Shown here: positions 35,806 through 44,435 of the stretch, one piece after another
Numbering within the stretch: position 1 is the first letter of the stretch
How the letters are laid out: every line of letters begins with the position of its first letter
DNA from: Paenibacillus sp. Soil522
Lineage (GTDB): Bacteria > Bacillota > Bacilli > Paenibacillales > Paenibacillaceae
Direction of reading: 5' to 3'
Length of the DNA stretch: 64,000 bases
Assembly: GCF_001428245.1 (NCBI RefSeq)
Contig: NZ_LMRV01000013.1
Location: 116,466-180,465 of the forward strand
The notes under the pieces: generated by a model
Told to the model about the DNA's origin: nothing
Database searches by the model: none
Seen by the model: only the letters and a program-made list of their open reading frames with translations
Made by a program: the position numbers and the translations under genes

Positions 35806-37169
35806 AGAATCACTTCTTTTTGGGTAATAGATTTGGTGGATCCCTCAGAAGAACTGTGCAGAATATCCAGGTTGTTGACATACCAGCAAAACGGAAAAAT
35901 CATTTGAATCGTCGAAAGCGTATTATCCGAGAAGGAATACACGAAAAAGCCAATTATAAGTCCTGCATAATAAGGCTTAACGCCCCGGGGAAGCACCTTG
36001 AAAACAGAGACGAAAACCACCAACAGAGCAAGGAACAGAAGGGATGCTCCAACGATACCGCTGTCGTAATAAAAGCGGATATACTCGTTGTGGGGAACGA
36101 CAAACCCTTCATAGATGGATCCGTCATTGGCGACTATAGAGGAGCCGAGGCCACGTCCGAACACCGGTGATTTCTCAGCACCCTTGAGAAAAAATTCCCA
36201 CGCCTCCGCCCGGCCAGATAAATCGATGCCTGAGGCATCGGTCCTCTCGAGCGAACGTTTCTTCAAATTGTCGTACTGCATGTATCCTGCTGCGATCGCC
36301 ACAACGAGGAATGCGGCTAGAGGGATAATCAACAGTACTTTCCCGCGAAAATATTGTTTGATCAAGTCGTATAAGTAATATAGAACAACCACAATGGAAG
36401 CAATCAGCGGTCCCCGAGTTCCCGTAGCTAACAAAATGAAAAAGTTCAGGCCAGCCATCATGTAAAAGTATTTATACCGCGTGGGGTTCCGCTTGATTTC
36501 AATTAAAGAGATCAAAAAGCCGAGAAACGCCAGCATAGCGAGGTGAGGTGGGATGTTTGCCCCCTGTACCCGGAAGGCGCCTGTAAATTCAATCACATAG
36601 AACTGGTGTACGCCTGCTGCATGCAGCAGCGATCCAAGCGCAATCGATATTGGAGCAAGCATGGGAAGCAACACGATTTGCCGCTCCGCCGAGGAAGATT
36701 TCCACCTGATCAACAAGTATACAAAAGGAATTACGAGACCTATGAATGCTTTAATCGGCGCCATTCGCTCCAAATTATCAGGCCAAAACGATCCTGTGTA
36801 CGTAATGATGACCATAAGTCCCAATGCCACGATCGGATAAACGAGCTTCATGCGAATACCATAAACGAGCATGGCCGGTATCGTCAGCAGCAGAATGGCA
36901 AATTTGTAGAAAGATAGCAGATCAAGACCACCTACATTCAAATGGACAATATATTGAATGGAAGGCGCCGCTGAAAGCAGTATGAAATCCGCTGTGTGAC
37001 TCGGCTTCGCCACCGCTGCCAAAACGGCGATAATACCGAGAATGCCGATCCCAACCAGCAGCGGTTGTGCGGCTGATGCAAATCCAATTGTCAGCCCCAA
37101 GAGCACGAGACAAGAAAGAAGCAGCGGCAGTGGCATCCCCCCGTTCCACGCAAACGTTCTTTTTCCCAT
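35802..37169 (-). CDS. O-antigen ligase/polymerase family protein (Wzy), system 1
   Basis: 455 residues, about eleven membrane helices. The extracellular loop signature GRGLGSSIV then FVVPHNEYIRFYYDSGIVGA (near 340-380) is typical of Wzy/WaaL proteins. It would polymerise repeat units outside the membrane after flipping. AGGAG lies 9 bases before the ATG. It overlaps the GT26 gene by 4 bases. Confidence 0.85.
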   Translation of the reverse strand: MGKRTFAWNGGMPLPLLLSCLVLLGLTIGFASAAQPLLVGIGILGIIAVLAAVAKPSHTADFILLSAAPSIQYIVHLNVGGLDLLSFYKFAILLLTIPAMLVYGIRMKLVYPIVALGLMVIITYTGSFWPDNLERMAPIKAFIGLVIPFVYLLIRWKSSSAERQIVLLPMLAPISIALGSLLHAAGVHQFYVIEFTGAFRVQGANIPPHLAMLAFLGFLISLIEIKRNPTRYKYFYMMAGLNFFILLATGTRGPLIASIVVVLYYLYDLIKQYFRGKVLLIIPLAAFLVVAIAAGYMQYDNLKKRSLERTDASGIDLSGRAEAWEFFLKGAEKSPVFGRGLGSSIVANDGSIYEGFVVPHNEYIRFYYDSGIVGASLLFLALLVVFVSVFKVLPRGVKPYYAGLIIGFFVYSFSDNTLSTIQMIFPFCWYVNNLDILHSSSEGSTKSITQKEVIL

Positions 37170-37173
37170 ATAA

Positions 37174-38082
37174 TTAACTCCTGTTAATAAATTTCAAGTT
37201 GCTGAACGTGCCCCGAATGCTTTCACGTCTGCACTGTACGAGCAACCGACTCCCCTCGCTACGCGAGAGTAACAACTCGCCAAAAACGTAGACAGCCTTC
37301 ATGCAGGTTAACAGAACCAATTTTAGCTTGGCAGCTGTAGTCCGACTTGCAAACGCATAGGATAAGCCCTGATAATAATACCTCTTGGCAATCCATTCTT
37401 TCGTCAACCGCTCTCGAGAAATAAAATGATGCACGGTCATGCTCGGCAAGTAAGTAATCAACATCCGCTGCTTCTTCAACCGATCGAACAGCCAACTTTC
37501 CTCACCGGACGTCAACGACTCGCCTTTGCGCCCCAGTTCCTCCGGAAATGAAAACCGCTCGAACACAGTGCTACGAAACGCCATGTTGGCTCCAACTGGA
37601 TACAGCTTCTTAGGATAGGGCCTTACCTCGCTTCCGAGATTGACGATAGTATAAGGCAGCTCCAGCGGTTTAATTAGCCAGGACGGGCGTTCTGTTTCGA
37701 AATTCGGATACACGATACCACCGACGGCGGCCGTACGAGGATCCTGTTCAAAAGCTTCCAAAATCGCATGGATCCAGCCGTGTACCGGAATTGCGTCGTC
37801 ATCCAGAAAAGCGATAATACCGGAGCAGGCCGCCTTGATTCCCGTATTGCGGGCAGCTGACAACCCCTGCTTACGTTCAAGCACATACTGGATATCCAAT
37901 TGTCCACGACATCTTTCGATACAGGAGCGAACGACCACAGCAGTGTCATCGGACGAGTTGTTATCCACGACGATTACCTCTGCTTCCTCAATCCGTTTAA
38001 GTTCCCGTAGAGCAAGCAGTGTTCTCTCCAGCAGAGGGGCACGATTATACGTGCAAATAACAATAGATAATTGTTTCAGCAT
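37174..38082 (-). CDS. GT2 glycosyltransferase
   Basis: 302 residues. LSIVICTYNRAPLLERTLL (5-23), VVDNNSSDDT, LSAARNTGI, AFLDDDAIP and the C-terminal TSGEESWLFDRL fit the GT2 A-fold. The frame is open to 38244, but that stretch overlaps the upstream gene in another frame; AAAGGGG lies 10 bases before ATG 38082, which is 2 bases after the previous stop. The sugar donor is unknown. Confidence 0.88.
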   Translation of the reverse strand: MLKQLSIVICTYNRAPLLERTLLALRELKRIEEAEVIVVDNNSSDDTAVVVRSCIERCRGQLDIQYVLERKQGLSAARNTGIKAACSGIIAFLDDDAIPVHGWIHAILEAFEQDPRTAAVGGIVYPNFETERPSWLIKPLELPYTIVNLGSEVRPYPKKLYPVGANMAFRSTVFERFSFPEELGRKGESLTSGEESWLFDRLKKQRMLITYLPSMTVHHFISRERLTKEWIAKRYYYQGLSYAFASRTTAAKLKLVLLTCMKAVYVFGELLLSRSEGSRLLVQCRRESIRGTFSNLKFINRS

Positions 38083-38084
38083 GA

Positions 38085-38783
38085 CTAGAACGCCCCTTTG
38101 GACCCGACCATCACACCAATGGTGCGGAATAGAATTTTCAGATCGAACCATAGACTGTGTTTGCGTATGTATATCAAGTCTAGCTCCACCATCTCTTTGA
38201 AGCCGACATGGTTTCTTCCGCTTACCTGCCATAAACCTGTACAACCAGGGACGACGATCAGTCTCAGCTTATCGTAAGCCGTATATTCGGCTACTTCATT
38301 TGGAAGCGGCGGTCTCGGGCCGACCAGGCTCATTTCTCCTTTCAAAACGTTTAACAATTGTGGCATTTCATCAAAACTCGTTTTGCGGATCCATTTGCCT
38401 ACTTTGGTAATGCGCGGATCGTTTTTCATTTTAAACATGGCACCTTGGATTTCATTCTGATTCAAAAGGCTATCGAGCAGCTTCTCGGCATCCGTTACCA
38501 TGGAACGGAACTTATACATTGTAAACGGCTTCTCATCCTTACCGATGCGCGTTTGTCTAAAAAAGATCGGCCCTCGCGGATTTTCAATCTTAATGAGCAA
38601 GGCGATAAGTGTCAGTACGGGAAGCAGCATGATCAATCCCCCCAGCGAAAGCACGAGATCGATCAGCCGTTTCATTCTCAAATACCCCGTTTCATCCGGT
38701 TGAGCAGCGACTCGAACGCCGACCAAAAGTGAATTTCCTTGCGACAATAATTCCGCATCATTTCTTCGATTAGTTTCATTCAC
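38085..38783 (-). CDS. Priming phosphoglycosyltransferase (WcaJ/EpsL-type)
   Basis: 232 residues from GTG 38783 (AGAGGTG 7 bases upstream). One membrane hairpin ([20 protein letters not shown]) precedes the catalytic domain with [11 protein letters not shown]-like [39 protein letters not shown] (DE catalytic pair), GPRPPLP and [11 protein letters not shown]. It transfers a phospho-sugar to undecaprenyl phosphate and starts repeat-unit assembly. It is the only priming enzyme I see for both EPS systems. An in-frame TTG at 38858 would overlap the previous gene, but has no good ribosome site. Confidence 0.92.
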   Translation of the reverse strand: MNETNRRNDAELLSQGNSLLVGVRVAAQPDETGYLRMKRLIDLVLSLGGLIMLLPVLTLIALLIKIENPRGPIFFRQTRIGKDEKPFTMYKFRSMVTDAEKLLDSLLNQNEIQGAMFKMKNDPRITKVGKWIRKTSFDEMPQLLNVLKGEMSLVGPRPPLPNEVAEYTAYDKLRLIVVPGCTGLWQVSGRNHVGFKEMVELDLIYIRKHSLWFDLKILFRTIGVMVGSKGAF

Positions 38784-38847
38784 AGTTAAACACCTCTTAT
38801 CGGTGATTTTGTAAGCAAACTCCCGATTGCGTTTGCGGCAATGCGTT

Positions 38848-39585
38848 TCACTTGGCAAACTGCCGCAATCTGCTGCCTCGAGGGAAGGTCACCTTGCGTA
38901 AGTCTCGCTTACTGATGACCGCCGTTGCTGCCAAGACTGGGAGATGGAGCTCCCGCTCCGTCTGCTTTACGCTGCGAATGCTTCGATCTAACATACGGAT
39001 CGCGATCGTTGCCGCCGTCCCAACCACAATTGAAGCCAAACAAGAAACGATCAAGCGTATCTCCAGACTCGGAGAAACCGGTGTTGGTTCGGCCAACGGT
39101 TGAGCCAAATACAGCACTTCTACGTTATCGATTTTCATCAAATCGTAGATCCGAACCGTAAACAACCGTGCGATGCCATTCACGATGCCGGCAGCCTTCT
39201 CATACGAATCGTCTTGCAGCGAAAGCGACAGGAACGGAAGTCCTTCCAATGATTCCACCTTCACCCTGCGGCTTAATTCATTTGCGTCAATCGCCCATTC
39301 AGGATATTTCTTAACGGCTTCACCCAAAATAGCAGGAGAGGTTAATATATCCCGATAAGTGGCACCAAGCCTTATATTCGTCGTGAGTGCATCCCAGGTC
39401 AACTGCTGTTCACCGAGCGAAACCGGCGTTTTTTTGTTCACCAGCATCAGCATCGCTTTCGCCTCATAAACAGGCTTGAAACGATACTGAGCGACCGTTA
39501 ACGTAGTTACCACAGAGACGGCTGTGAGCAACACAATCAACCAAATACGGCTTCGGAATACGCGATCCCAATTCCATCCAATCAT
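38848..39585 (-). CDS. Wzz/YveK-type chain-length or kinase-activator protein, copy 1
   Basis: 245 residues with two membrane helices (about 14-32 and 178-198) around an extracellular domain holding PEWAIDANELSRRVKVESLE and SYEKAAGIVNGIA. This is the Wzz-like modulator that in Firmicutes activates the separate BY-kinase. It is first gene of the downstream transcription unit and has AAAGGAG 9 bases before the ATG. Its promoter carries two Xre-type operators. No kinase gene directly follows it. Confidence 0.87.
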   Translation of the reverse strand: MIGWNWDRVFRSRIWLIVLLTAVSVVTTLTVAQYRFKPVYEAKAMLMLVNKKTPVSLGEQQLTWDALTTNIRLGATYRDILTSPAILGEAVKKYPEWAIDANELSRRVKVESLEGLPFLSLSLQDDSYEKAAGIVNGIARLFTVRIYDLMKIDNVEVLYLAQPLAEPTPVSPSLEIRLIVSCLASIVVGTAATIAIRMLDRSIRSVKQTERELHLPVLAATAVISKRDLRKVTFPRGSRLRQFAK

Positions 39586-39624
39586 CGTTTCAAGCTCCTT
39601 TAATGACTCTTCGAAACTGTTATG

Positions 39625-39681
39625 GATACATTTTGTATCGTAATACTCACGATTTTATGATACATAATGTATCTAGGTCAA
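39625..39681 (-). promoter_or_regulatory. Promoter of wzz copy 1 with two perfect Xre-type operators
   Basis: Minus strand: -35 TTGACC (39676-39681), 18-base spacer, -10 TAAAAT (39652-39657). The spacer contains GATACATTATGTATC (39659-39673). A second perfect palindrome, GATACAAAATGTATC (39625-39639), is centred 34 bases downstream, just past the start point. Confidence 0.8.
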
Positions 39682-39792
39682 GTGGTTCCTTGAAAATTTA
39701 TTAATTTTTTACATCCAGAATCAAATCAACCAGCGTCATTCCAATGCAAACTCGAACCGCCATGCCTTTTTAGGAATGGCTTCTTTCATTCT

Positions 39793-40461
39793 TTAATAAA
39801 TACTTTTCTTCGTCGATACGGAACGGTCGTTGTTGAGCACAGCACCGATTAAGCGCACACCCATTTTATCGAACACAGCTTTAGCCTCAAGTGCCGTTTC
39901 CTGCGACACATTACCGGAATCTATCACCAGCAGTGTACCGTCACAGTGCGTCGCCAAAAGGTGGGCGTCGGTCACGCCGAATACGGCAGGCGCATCCACA
40001 ATAACGATATCGTAAATAGCACGCAGCTTGTTCATCACCATCCCCAGATGCGCTGATGTCAGCACATCAGACGGGCAGCGCTCTGAAAAGCCAGCAGAGA
40101 TGAGACTGATCCCATTCACATTCGTATCTCGGATTACATCGACGATTTCATAATTGTCAGTCAGCAAATTCGCGAATCCAATTCGATTTTGCAGATCGAA
40201 TATATGATGCAGCATCGGATGCCGCAAATTGCCATCGACGAGTAGCGTCTTCTTGCCGGCTAACGCATAAGCAGTAGCTAAATTAATAGCAGTAACGGTT
40301 TTCCCTTCTCGGGGAGAAGCGCTTGTGACCAGAATCGTCTTCACATCTTGGGAGGCTGTTGAATACTCGATATTGTTGCGCAGCGATCGGTACGTTTCAG
40401 CAATTTGCGACATGGGACTAAGGTGCGTGAACAGAAACGTTTTAACGGCTAGCTTCGACAT
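39793..40461 (-). CDS. CpsD/CapB-family BY-kinase (autokinase), copy 1
   Basis: 222 residues. Walker A is SASPREGKT (about 47-55), Walker A' is LLVDGNLRHP (74-83; the usual DxD-type second acidic residue is Asn here) and Walker B is VIVDAP. Bacterial tyrosine kinases of this type phosphorylate a C-terminal Tyr cluster; here only the very last residue is Tyr, so the usual cluster is absent. It overlaps the wzz copy 2 gene by 20 bases. It would control chain length or polymer synthesis with the adjoining Wzz. Confidence 0.87.
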   Translation of the reverse strand: MSKLAVKTFLFTHLSPMSQIAETYRSLRNNIEYSTASQDVKTILVTSASPREGKTVTAINLATAYALAGKKTLLVDGNLRHPMLHHIFDLQNRIGFANLLTDNYEIVDVIRDTNVNGISLISAGFSERCPSDVLTSAHLGMVMNKLRAIYDIVIVDAPAVFGVTDAHLLATHCDGTLLVIDSGNVSQETALEAKAVFDKMGVRLIGAVLNNDRSVSTKKSIY

Positions 40462-41188
40462 AAGATTGTTCATCTACCTTTCTTTGCGTTGGTGAAGCTA
40501 TCTGCTTCAATGCATCGCGTTTGATCCGTCCAATGACACCTAGTGCCGGAATGCCTAGCAATCGTTCGATTTCTCGCTCAGAGCGGATTTTATCATCTAA
40601 ATGCTCCATAAGCAGTGCCACAGCCATACCAAGAATCAGCGATATGAAGAAAGCTCCAGCTACAACCATCGCCCAATTCGTCTGAATTGGCGCAGGACGG
40701 TTATCCATCTCCGCTTTGTGAATCACACTTACATTGTCCACATGCATCAGTTCACGAATCTGCTTTTCGAACACCTCAGCTGTGCTGTTGACAATGTCAG
40801 CCGCTTGTTGGTAGGAGCGGTCGCGTACCGAGATCGTCATGACCTGTGAATTGTTTGCTGAGGTCACCTTAATCCGATCACCAAGCTGTACAGCTGTTAC
40901 GTGCAGTTCTGGATGCTCTCTCTCCACTTGCTCCATAATCGCGGGCGATACCATAATTTCCTTATACGAGCCAATCAGCATGATGTTCGCCGTGACCGCA
41001 TCCATATCGATACGCTGCATGCCTGCCTCTTCTGTTACTTTATTAATGATCAATTTCGTGCTTGCCTCATATTCAGGGTGAAACAGCAGCTTACCGAGTC
41101 CGCCTGCTGCCGTACTGCAAACAAGAACGATCACCGTAATTAACCATGCCCGCTTCCGAAGTAATTTCATATAGTCGAGCAGTTCCAT
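40442..41188 (-). CDS. Wzz/YveK-type modulator, copy 2
   Basis: 248 residues. Membrane helices lie at about 16-34 and 174-194, with PEYEASTKLIINKVTEEAG and SYQQAADIVNSTAEVFEKQI between. LLMEHLDDKIRSEREIERLL near the C-terminus would contact the kinase. The frame is open to 41254, but AAGGAG stands 8 bases before ATG 41188. The 41248-41262 operator lies directly upstream. Confidence 0.87.
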   Translation of the reverse strand: MELLDYMKLLRKRAWLITVIVLVCSTAAGGLGKLLFHPEYEASTKLIINKVTEEAGMQRIDMDAVTANIMLIGSYKEIMVSPAIMEQVEREHPELHVTAVQLGDRIKVTSANNSQVMTISVRDRSYQQAADIVNSTAEVFEKQIRELMHVDNVSVIHKAEMDNRPAPIQTNWAMVVAGAFFISLILGMAVALLMEHLDDKIRSEREIERLLGIPALGVIGRIKRDALKQIASPTQRKVDEQSYVEASR

Positions 41189-41238
41189 CGGCTGTCTCCT
41201 TCCTCTTCTTGAGTGCATTGCTTTAAATCTGTTTTTCA

Positions 41239-41556
41239 TTATTGTATGATACAAATTGTATCTATAATATCATGCTTTTCTACGCTAATTTCATTGCATT
41301 CGATTAATCCTATACTCTGCAAATTTTCAACACATCTTTCCACATCGTTCTTCATGACCGATTCAAAAGCCGAATGCTCGCTATGAAGCCACTTCATCAA
41401 GTCCTCCATAGTTAATTCTTGTTTAAGCAGCGACCAAATGTACCCTGCCGTTTCGTTCAGCTTTGTCACTGTATGGTTCTTTGTATGGACGATAATCCAC
41501 TCGCCCTCTACCTCGATCGCTTCTACTCCATGACTTTGCTTGTATTTGGCTACCAT
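41239..41556 (-). CDS. PqqD-family (RRE-like) small protein
   Basis: 105 residues. GEWIIVHTKNHTVTKLNETAGYIW and LMKWLHSEHS show the PqqD winged-helix, a peptide-recognition fold found in RiPP pathways and also paired with HPr-kinase-like proteins. TTG 41571 is in frame, but GGGAGA fits ATG 41556, which overlaps the HPr-kinase-like stop by 7 bases, so the pair is translated together. No radical-SAM enzyme or maturase is nearby. Its 3' end carries an Xre-type operator (41248-41262). Confidence 0.8.
   Translation of the reverse strand: MVAKYKQSHGVEAIEVEGEWIIVHTKNHTVTKLNETAGYIWSLLKQELTMEDLMKWLHSEHSAFESVMKNDVERCVENLQSIGLIECNEISVEKHDIIDTICIIQ
41248..41262 (-). promoter_or_regulatory. Xre-type operator upstream of wzz copy 2
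   Basis: Perfect palindrome GATACAATTTGTATC (minus strand), 60 bases before the wzz copy 2 ATG. It is within the last codons of the PqqD gene. A -10 such as TATAGA overlaps its upstream edge, with a poor -35 (TTAGCG). Confidence 0.7.
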
Positions 41557-42362
41557 ACGATTTTCTCCCAATATTTATTGTTCTCTTGAAAAAAAAGTCG
41601 GGATATCTTGCACTGCTCCACTAGCCTCTTGCCCATTGTCAATACCTTATTCGTCTCTGTTTGATCGTCAGACCAGAAATACAGATGATTCAATACATGC
41701 AGCAAGCCATCCGGTTTATGCAGCAAAATCTGCTTGGTTTGCTCCGATTGTTGAAGTAAATAAATTCCTTCAAGATCGTAGCTTCTGCGGTGAAAGTGCG
41801 ACTTGATGTCGCTTCGGAACGGTGAATCGAACACACGACTCCCATCAGGTCCGATCCGTATCAGCGTTATTTCGTCCGCCAATATGAGACGTTGCGCCGA
41901 TAATCTAGTCACCGCCAACTTCCCCGCAAGGGAAGAACTTGCAAATGCATAAGCCTTCCCGCCCTCCACCACGCATGAAGCGTGCAGCAGTACCCCCCAT
42001 TCATGAAAGATAATAAACGAATTATATAGGTTCAAGAGTGCGTGATTGAATGCGAATTGGTCGTAAACTTTCACCTCCGCAAACCTATATCCGCGTTTAA
42101 AATGAATGAAGTAGTCGGATCGGCAGTACTGGACGAAACCATTGGCCGTTTTAACCTGGACGTCGAAGTTCTTAAATGGTTCTCCGTAGCCATCCTCAAT
42201 AAGCACGCTCAAATCACCTTGCCCATCTTGATGTGCTTCAAACGGATGCCCTCGGATATCATACGTTCCGAGTATCCATCTTCGAATATTTTCCGATGCG
42301 GTTCGAATGACAATTTGATGCTCACCGATCATGGTTTGCATGATATGCATAATGGAATCCAT
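41550..42362 (-). CDS. HPr kinase-like protein with degenerate P-loop
   Basis: 270 residues. The HprK-like core is at LLHASCVVEGGKAYAFASSS (125-144) and ILADEITLIRIGPDGSRVFD (160-179). In the family the P-loop is GxSGxGKST; here it is ASSSLAGKLA (141-150), keeping Lys148 but losing the flanking glycine and the Ser/Thr. Proteins of this type are paired with PqqD-like partners in lasso-peptide clusters (paeninodin type) and in EPS-linked loci. The ATG has no strong ribosome site; it lies 30 bases past the xre gene end. Substrate unknown. Confidence 0.75.
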   Translation of the reverse strand: MDSIMHIMQTMIGEHQIVIRTASENIRRWILGTYDIRGHPFEAHQDGQGDLSVLIEDGYGEPFKNFDVQVKTANGFVQYCRSDYFIHFKRGYRFAEVKVYDQFAFNHALLNLYNSFIIFHEWGVLLHASCVVEGGKAYAFASSSLAGKLAVTRLSAQRLILADEITLIRIGPDGSRVFDSPFRSDIKSHFHRRSYDLEGIYLLQQSEQTKQILLHKPDGLLHVLNHLYFWSDDQTETNKVLTMGKRLVEQCKISRLFFQENNKYWEKIVW

Positions 42363-42391
42363 CCATTTCCGAAAATGTTGTAAACATTCTT

Positions 42392-42727
42392 CTACAGCAG
42401 TCGGCTTGGGATCACACTGAGCTGGAAATGTGTAATATGATAGCCTTCCCAGCGCGATTTCTTTTTCTCCGATGTCATATGATTAATGCATGTTTTAATG
42501 TTAGTCTCCGGTCCCCATGCAGATTTGCCTTCGGCTCCCCACATTAAATAATCAATTGTTACTTTGAAAAAATCGGCAATAATTTTAAGTGTTTCGTAAT
42601 CCGGCTGTCGACGGTTGTTCTCATAATGTGATAATGCCGCCCTGGAAATTCCAGTTATTTCCGCCATTTCGCCCTGTGTCAGCTTCTTTTGCTCCCGCAG
42701 TAATGAAATGCGATCTCCATATTTCAT
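42392..42727 (-). CDS. Xre-type helix-turn-helix regulator, central copy
   Basis: 111 residues. The HTH YGDRISLLREQKKLTQGEMA and GISRAALSHYENNRRQPDYE (residues 26-45) with FFKVTIDYLMWG is the closest of the three to PBSX Xre in length. Its C-terminal half (KSAWGPETN, KSRWEGYHITHFQL) is different from the two border copies. GAGGAG lies 5-6 bases before the ATG. It precedes the HPr-kinase-like gene by 30 bases on the same strand, so the regulator, kinase-like and PqqD genes form a three-gene module. Confidence 0.87.
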   Translation of the reverse strand: MKYGDRISLLREQKKLTQGEMAEITGISRAALSHYENNRRQPDYETLKIIADFFKVTIDYLMWGAEGKSAWGPETNIKTCINHMTSEKKKSRWEGYHITHFQLSVIPSRLL

Positions 42728-42741
42728 GATTGCTCCTCTCC

Positions 42742-43275
42742 TTATTCATTGAAATAATGATGCATTATAGGAACGACATTGCTAGGGATCTTGTTTTGCG
42801 CCGGCACTCCGACCGCTGTCGCCCTTGCGGGCACATCACGGATGACAACTGCATTCGCTCCGATATTGGCGCCTTCTCCGATCTGAACCGGGCCTAATAT
42901 TTTGGCACCGGCTCCGATGAATACATGATTGCCGATTACCGGCGTGCCCAGATGATTCCGACCGCCTATCGTCACCTCGTGAAATAGTGTCACATGTGAA
43001 CCAATCACCGCATCCTTATGAATCACGATCGTATTCGCTCCATGCGGCAGATGAAGCCCAGGCCCGATCTGACATTGGGCCGGTATTTGCGCCCGGCACA
43101 CGATTCGGACAACAAACAGGTCGAGCAGCCGATATAATATCCACAGCACGATTCGTACGATAGGAAAACGAAAGCGGTATAATACCCAATGACCAAAGCG
43201 GTAGACAGTCAATGGCCCCATCGTCAGTGGATCCCGCCAATTGTTGGCTTTCAAATCCTGTACAAATGACTCCAT
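42742..43275 (-). CDS. Serine O-acetyltransferase-like hexapeptide protein
   Basis: 177 residues. [20 protein letters not shown] (60-79), [16 protein letters not shown] and [20 protein letters not shown] form a left-handed beta-helix as in CysE-like and colanic-acid acetyltransferases. The N-terminal segment ([15 protein letters not shown], near 35-49) is hydrophobic, as in membrane-associated EPS acetyltransferases. It likely decorates the polymer. The ATG has AGGAGAAG upstream. Confidence 0.83.
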   Translation of the reverse strand: MESFVQDLKANNWRDPLTMGPLTVYRFGHWVLYRFRFPIVRIVLWILYRLLDLFVVRIVCRAQIPAQCQIGPGLHLPHGANTIVIHKDAVIGSHVTLFHEVTIGGRNHLGTPVIGNHVFIGAGAKILGPVQIGEGANIGANAVVIRDVPARATAVGVPAQNKIPSNVVPIMHHYFNE

Positions 43276-43304
43276 AACCTCGTGCTTCTCCTCTCGTTTC
43301 CAAC

Positions 43305-44435
43305 TTATACGTAGCGCAAATCAATAATACCTTGACCGCTCTCATTCGAATATTGCAGGATCGATTTATACAAATAGTTGGACAGCTTCGCCTGAAAAGC
43401 GGACGTATCATATCTTTTGGCGGAAGCGGCGATTTTATCAGGCTTCCACTCGAAGGCTTCCGCTTCCCTTACTGAGGCAACCAAGTCGTCCGGTTTCTGA
43501 CGGTTAAAGAATAACCCGTTTATATGCGGTTTGATCGTATCCAGTGCCCCGCCCGCCCGAAAAGCAATGACAGGCCGCCCCGAAGCGTTCGCTTCAATCG
43601 GCGTAATGCCGAAATCTTCCTCTCCTGGCATGACGAGTGCCTTGCAGCGTGCCATCAAACTGCTAACTTCCTTATCATTCAGCCTTCCGAGAAATTTGAC
43701 ATTCGAGTTCGCCATACTATGCAATCGAGCGGAATCCGGCCCTTCTCCAACGATGTAGAGTGGAATGCCCAACTTGTTGAAGGCTTCGACTGCCAGATCG
43801 ATTCGTTTATACGAAACAAGCCTGGATACTATTAAATAGTAATCCTCTGTCTCTGATGCAGGCGTGAATCGACTCGTATCAACCGGTGGAAAAATAATCT
43901 GGGCATCGCGGTTATAATAGCGTTGAATTCGCCCCTTTACTACGGAAGAGTTAGCAACGAAGCGATGCACACGCGTGGATGATTTGCGGTCCCAACGTTT
44001 CAAATAGCCGGTATACGCGCGCAGCATCGTTTTCATAGTGTAAGTAATATCAATTCCCTGCATATAATGCTCAAAATCCCATGCAAACCGCATAGGGTTG
44101 TGGCAGTAACACAAATGAAACGTATTCTTTGGAATTTGGATGCCCTTGGCAAAAGCGCTGGAGGACGAGATGACCACATCAAAGCCGGTTAGATCCAGAT
44201 CGCGGATCGCAATCGGATAGAGCGGCAGCATCTGCTTGTATCTCGTAGTGATACCCGGTACCTGCTGCATCCACGAGGTACGGATTTCCGCGTCACGCAG
44301 CGAATCGAAAAGCCGTACTGAATCCACTGCGGTCGTAAGAATTGGCGCCTCCGGGAACATGTCGTGAAGTACGCCGACTACGCGCTCGGCGCCGCCCATC
44401 TGAATCAAATAATCATGAACGATTGCAATTTTCAT
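43305..44435 (-). CDS. GT4 glycosyltransferase (WbaZ-like)
   Basis: 376 residues. [19 protein letters not shown] at the start, [15 protein letters not shown] near 104-118, [20 protein letters not shown] near 202-221, VGEGPDS and the donor-site [20 protein letters not shown] near 284-303 are characteristic of the mannosyltransferase-like GT4 branch. It has GT-B fold; the sugar donor is inferred to be GDP-mannose or a related nucleotide sugar. GGGAG is 3 bases before ATG 44435. It overlaps the upstream GT4 gene by 23 bases. Confidence 0.88.
   Translation of the reverse strand: MKIAIVHDYLIQMGGAERVVGVLHDMFPEAPILTTAVDSVRLFDSLRDAEIRTSWMQQVPGITTRYKQMLPLYPIAIRDLDLTGFDVVISSSSAFAKGIQIPKNTFHLCYCHNPMRFAWDFEHYMQGIDITYTMKTMLRAYTGYLKRWDRKSSTRVHRFVANSSVVKGRIQRYYNRDAQIIFPPVDTSRFTPASETEDYYLIVSRLVSYKRIDLAVEAFNKLGIPLYIVGEGPDSARLHSMANSNVKFLGRLNDKEVSSLMARCKALVMPGEEDFGITPIEANASGRPVIAFRAGGALDTIKPHINGLFFNRQKPDDLVASVREAEAFEWKPDKIAASAKRYDTSAFQAKLSNYLYKSILQYSNESGQGIIDLRYV

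Noticed and set aside
39720-39790. GCCAT/ATGGC hairpin after the BY-kinase copy 1 gene as a terminator
   Set aside because: The stem is short and broken, and no T tract follows on the minus strand.
41239-42362. A complete lasso-peptide cluster
   Set aside because: Only the PqqD-like and HPr-kinase-like genes are found; cyclase, protease, transporter and precursor are missing from the surrounding EPS genes.
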